Positions 62,433 through 64,000 of a stretch of DNA of 64,000 nucleotides are shown in pieces. Where the stretch lies: positions 1,116,001-1,180,000 of the forward strand of contig NZ_NEVL01000003.1 of the NCBI RefSeq assembly GCF_002261335.1, written 5' to 3'. Position 1 is the stretch's first letter, and every line of letters begins with the position of its first letter. A program made the translations under genes and the position numbers. The stretch comes from Bordetella genomosp. 1 (GTDB lineage Bacteria > Pseudomonadota > Gammaproteobacteria > Burkholderiales > Burkholderiaceae_B). Below the pieces are notes generated by a model. The model was given only the letters and a program-made list of their open reading frames with translations, ran no database searches and was not told where the DNA came from.

Positions 62433-63163
62433 GCGAGCTGTTGTTGGAAACCCAGGGCCTGGGCGTGAGTTTCGGCGGCGTGCACGCCGTGCGGGCGGTC
62501 GATTTCCGGCTGGACCGCGGCGAGGTGCGCTGCCTGATCGGCCCCAACGGCGCCGGCAAGAGCACGTTCTTCAAGATGCTGTCGGGCCAGTTGCGGCCGA
62601 CGCGCGGCGAGATCCGCTTCAAGGGCCAGCCGCTGCGGGGCCTGGCCACGCACGAGGTGGCGCGCCTGGGCATCGGCATCAAGACCCAGGTGCCCAGCGT
62701 CTTCGAAGGGCTGGACGTGCTCGAGAACCTGCGGCTGGCGGCGGCACGCCGCGCCGAGGGCGTCGCGAGCGAGATCGCCGCGCAGGTGCTGGCCGAGACC
62801 GGGCTGGAGGCGGTGGCCCGCACGCCCGTCAATGCGCTGGCCCACGGCCAGCGCCAGTGGGTGGAGCTCGGCATGATCCTGGCCTCGCGGCCCGAGCTGG
62901 TGCTGCTCGACGAGCCCGCCGCCGGCATGACGCACCAGGAGGTGCGCAAGACCGCCGAGCTGATCGCCGCCATCAATCGCCACAGCACCGTGGTGGTGGT
63001 CGAGCACGACATGGCGTTCATCCGCCTGATCGCCGGCCGCATCACCGTTTTCAACCAGGGCGAAGTGCTCGCCGAAGGCAGCTTCGACGACATCATGGCG
63101 CACGCCGACGTGCGCGCCGCCTATCTGGGCAAGCAAGGAGAGACACATGCTCCAGGCGCATGA
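62429..63163 (+). CDS. ABC transporter ATP-binding protein (UrtD type)
   Basis: A 244-residue ATPase: Walker A GPNGAGKST, Q-loop IGIKTQVPSVFEGL, the altered signature LAHGQRQWVELGMILA, Walker B LVLLDEPAAGMT and VVVVEHDM. The HGQ-QW-E-GM form of the signature is what distinguishes UrtD-like from LivG proteins. Its last 17 bases overlap the next gene. Confidence 0.9.
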   Translation: MSELLLETQGLGVSFGGVHAVRAVDFRLDRGEVRCLIGPNGAGKSTFFKMLSGQLRPTRGEIRFKGQPLRGLATHEVARLGIGIKTQVPSVFEGLDVLENLRLAAARRAEGVASEIAAQVLAETGLEAVARTPVNALAHGQRQWVELGMILASRPELVLLDEPAAGMTHQEVRKTAELIAAINRHSTVVVVEHDMAFIRLIAGRITVFNQGEVLAEGSFDDIMAHADVRAAYLGKQGETHAPGA

Positions 63164-63851
63164 GCTGAAGGCCGGCTACGGCCGCATTCCCGTGCTGCAC
63201 GGCGTGAGCTTCAGCATGGCCGCCGGCGAGTTCACCGGCATCCTTGGCCGCAACGGCATGGGCAAGACCACGCTGCTGCGCGCGCTGATGGGCGAACTGC
63301 CGCTCACCGGCGGCGAGCTGACGCTGGCCGACCGCCGGATCGGCACGCTGGCCCCGCATGCACGCGCACGCCAGGGCATCGGCTTCGTGCCGCAGGGCCG
63401 CCAGATCTTCCCGGCGCTGAGCGTGGCCGAGAACCTGCGCATGGGCTGCGTGAAGAACCTGCGCGAGGCCGACGCGCGCATCGCGTCGGTGCTGCAGGTG
63501 TTTCCGCGCCTGCAGAAGCTGCTGGACCGGCCCGGCGGCAGCCTGTCGGGCGGCGAACAGCAGTTGCTGGCGCTGGCCCGCTGCCTGTGCGGCGAACCGC
63601 GGCTCATGCTGCTGGACGAACCCACCGAGGGCATCCAGCCCTCGATCTGCGACGAGATCGTCGAAGCGCTGCAGACCCTGCGCGCCTCGCACGGGATCGC
63701 CATCCTGCTGGTCGAACAGGACATCGACTTCCTGTGCGCGCTGTCCGACCGCATCCTGGTGCTGGAGAAAGGCGAACTGATCGCCGACGTCGCCACCGCC
63801 AGCACGACACCCCAAGAGATCGCCCGGCGTTACGGCGGTCTGCAATCCTGA
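63147..63851 (+). CDS. ABC transporter ATP-binding protein (UrtE/LivF type)
   Basis: A 234-residue ATPase with Walker A GRNGMGKTT, GIGFVPQGRQIFPALSVAENLRMG, signature LSGGEQQLLALARCL and Walker B LMLLDEPTEGIQPSI. The PQGRQIFP and EGIQPS segments are typical of UrtE. AAGGAGA lies before the ATG inside the end of the preceding gene. Confidence 0.9.
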   Translation: MLQAHELKAGYGRIPVLHGVSFSMAAGEFTGILGRNGMGKTTLLRALMGELPLTGGELTLADRRIGTLAPHARARQGIGFVPQGRQIFPALSVAENLRMGCVKNLREADARIASVLQVFPRLQKLLDRPGGSLSGGEQQLLALARCLCGEPRLMLLDEPTEGIQPSICDEIVEALQTLRASHGIAILLVEQDIDFLCALSDRILVLEKGELIADVATASTTPQEIARRYGGLQS

Positions 63852-63864
63852 TACGGAATCCGAG

Positions 63865-64000
63865 ATGTCCCTTCCCCGTCCCACTCTGGAAGCGCTGGAC
63901 CAGGCCGCACGCCGCATCGGCCTGACCCTGGACGACGCCACGCTGCGCGCCTACGACAGCATTCTGGAGGCCACCTTTGCCGAGTACGACCAGGTCGACG
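63865..64000 (+). CDS. Probable amidase, N-terminus only
   Basis: The first 45 residues of a gene running off the window: MSLPRPTLEALDQAARRIGL continuing with LDDATLRAYDSILEATFAEYDQVD. This N-terminal helix pattern resembles enantioselective amidases of the amidase-signature family. It begins 13 bp after the Urt-type ATPase, in keeping with amide import followed by hydrolysis. The catalytic Ser-Ser-Lys region is outside the window. Confidence 0.5.
   Translation, partial: MSLPRPTLEALDQAARRIGLTLDDATLRAYDSILEATFAEYDQVD

Overview
The window is about 64 kb of uniformly GC-rich chromosomal DNA from a betaproteobacterium of the order Burkholderiales, most likely an Alcaligenaceae relative (Bordetella/Achromobacter/Pigmentiphaga-like). 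Three orphan Bug/TctC-type substrate-binding proteins, a single-chain purL of about 1350 residues, a TRAP transporter and an Urt-type ABC operon fit that group; the genus cannot be fixed from sequence alone. There is no integrase, transposase, prophage, rRNA or tRNA that I can recognise.

Layout. 1-2.2 kb: end of a glutamate/aspartate-type ABC transporter (gltK partial, gltL) and a threonine aldolase. 2.24-2.6 kb: first array of a 43-bp-spaced short repeat. 2.6-5.0 kb: DUF1415 protein and an M20 peptidase (minus strand). 5.2-9.8 kb: a catabolic operon with a GntR regulator, two Bug receptors, an isopropylmalate-dehydrogenase-like enzyme and a TIM-barrel amidohydrolase. 9.9-13.9 kb: purL. 14.3-17.2 kb: dctQMP TRAP transporter ending in a strong intrinsic terminator. 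17.4-19.9 kb: greB, PHP phosphoesterase (rnm-like) and an alpha/beta hydrolase. 20.05-20.46 kb: second repeat array. 20.5-23.9 kb: a third Bug receptor, a FAD amine/amino-acid oxidase divergent from an XRE-cupin regulator, and a small cupin. 24.1 kb: zinc-independent L36 paralogue behind a Zur-box-like palindrome.

The centre of interest is 24.3-56.4 kb. A lytic transglycosylase is divergent from a two-component system, followed on the same strand by a complete Tad/Flp pilus locus (flp, cpaA-F, tadB-G). Only 27 bp after tadG comes a 3362-residue LEPR-XLL protein built from beta-propellers and Ig/cadherin-like modules. It is followed in tightly packed order by a TolC-like outer membrane lipoprotein, a soluble periplasmic adaptor, an inner-membrane adaptor with a cytosolic GAF-like head, and a polytopic M50 metalloprotease fused to a HlyD-type adaptor. 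This looks like a dedicated exporter for the giant protein, with no ABC ATPase and no RND pump encoded beside it.

From 56.4 kb: a heme oxygenase with a Fur-box-like element and a TTAAG-N5-TTAAG box almost identical to one in front of the two-component system; a DUF454 protein; an unknown protein; an SMI1/KNR4-like protein with a possible leader peptide; and an Urt-type five-gene ABC operon ending in the start of a probable amidase.
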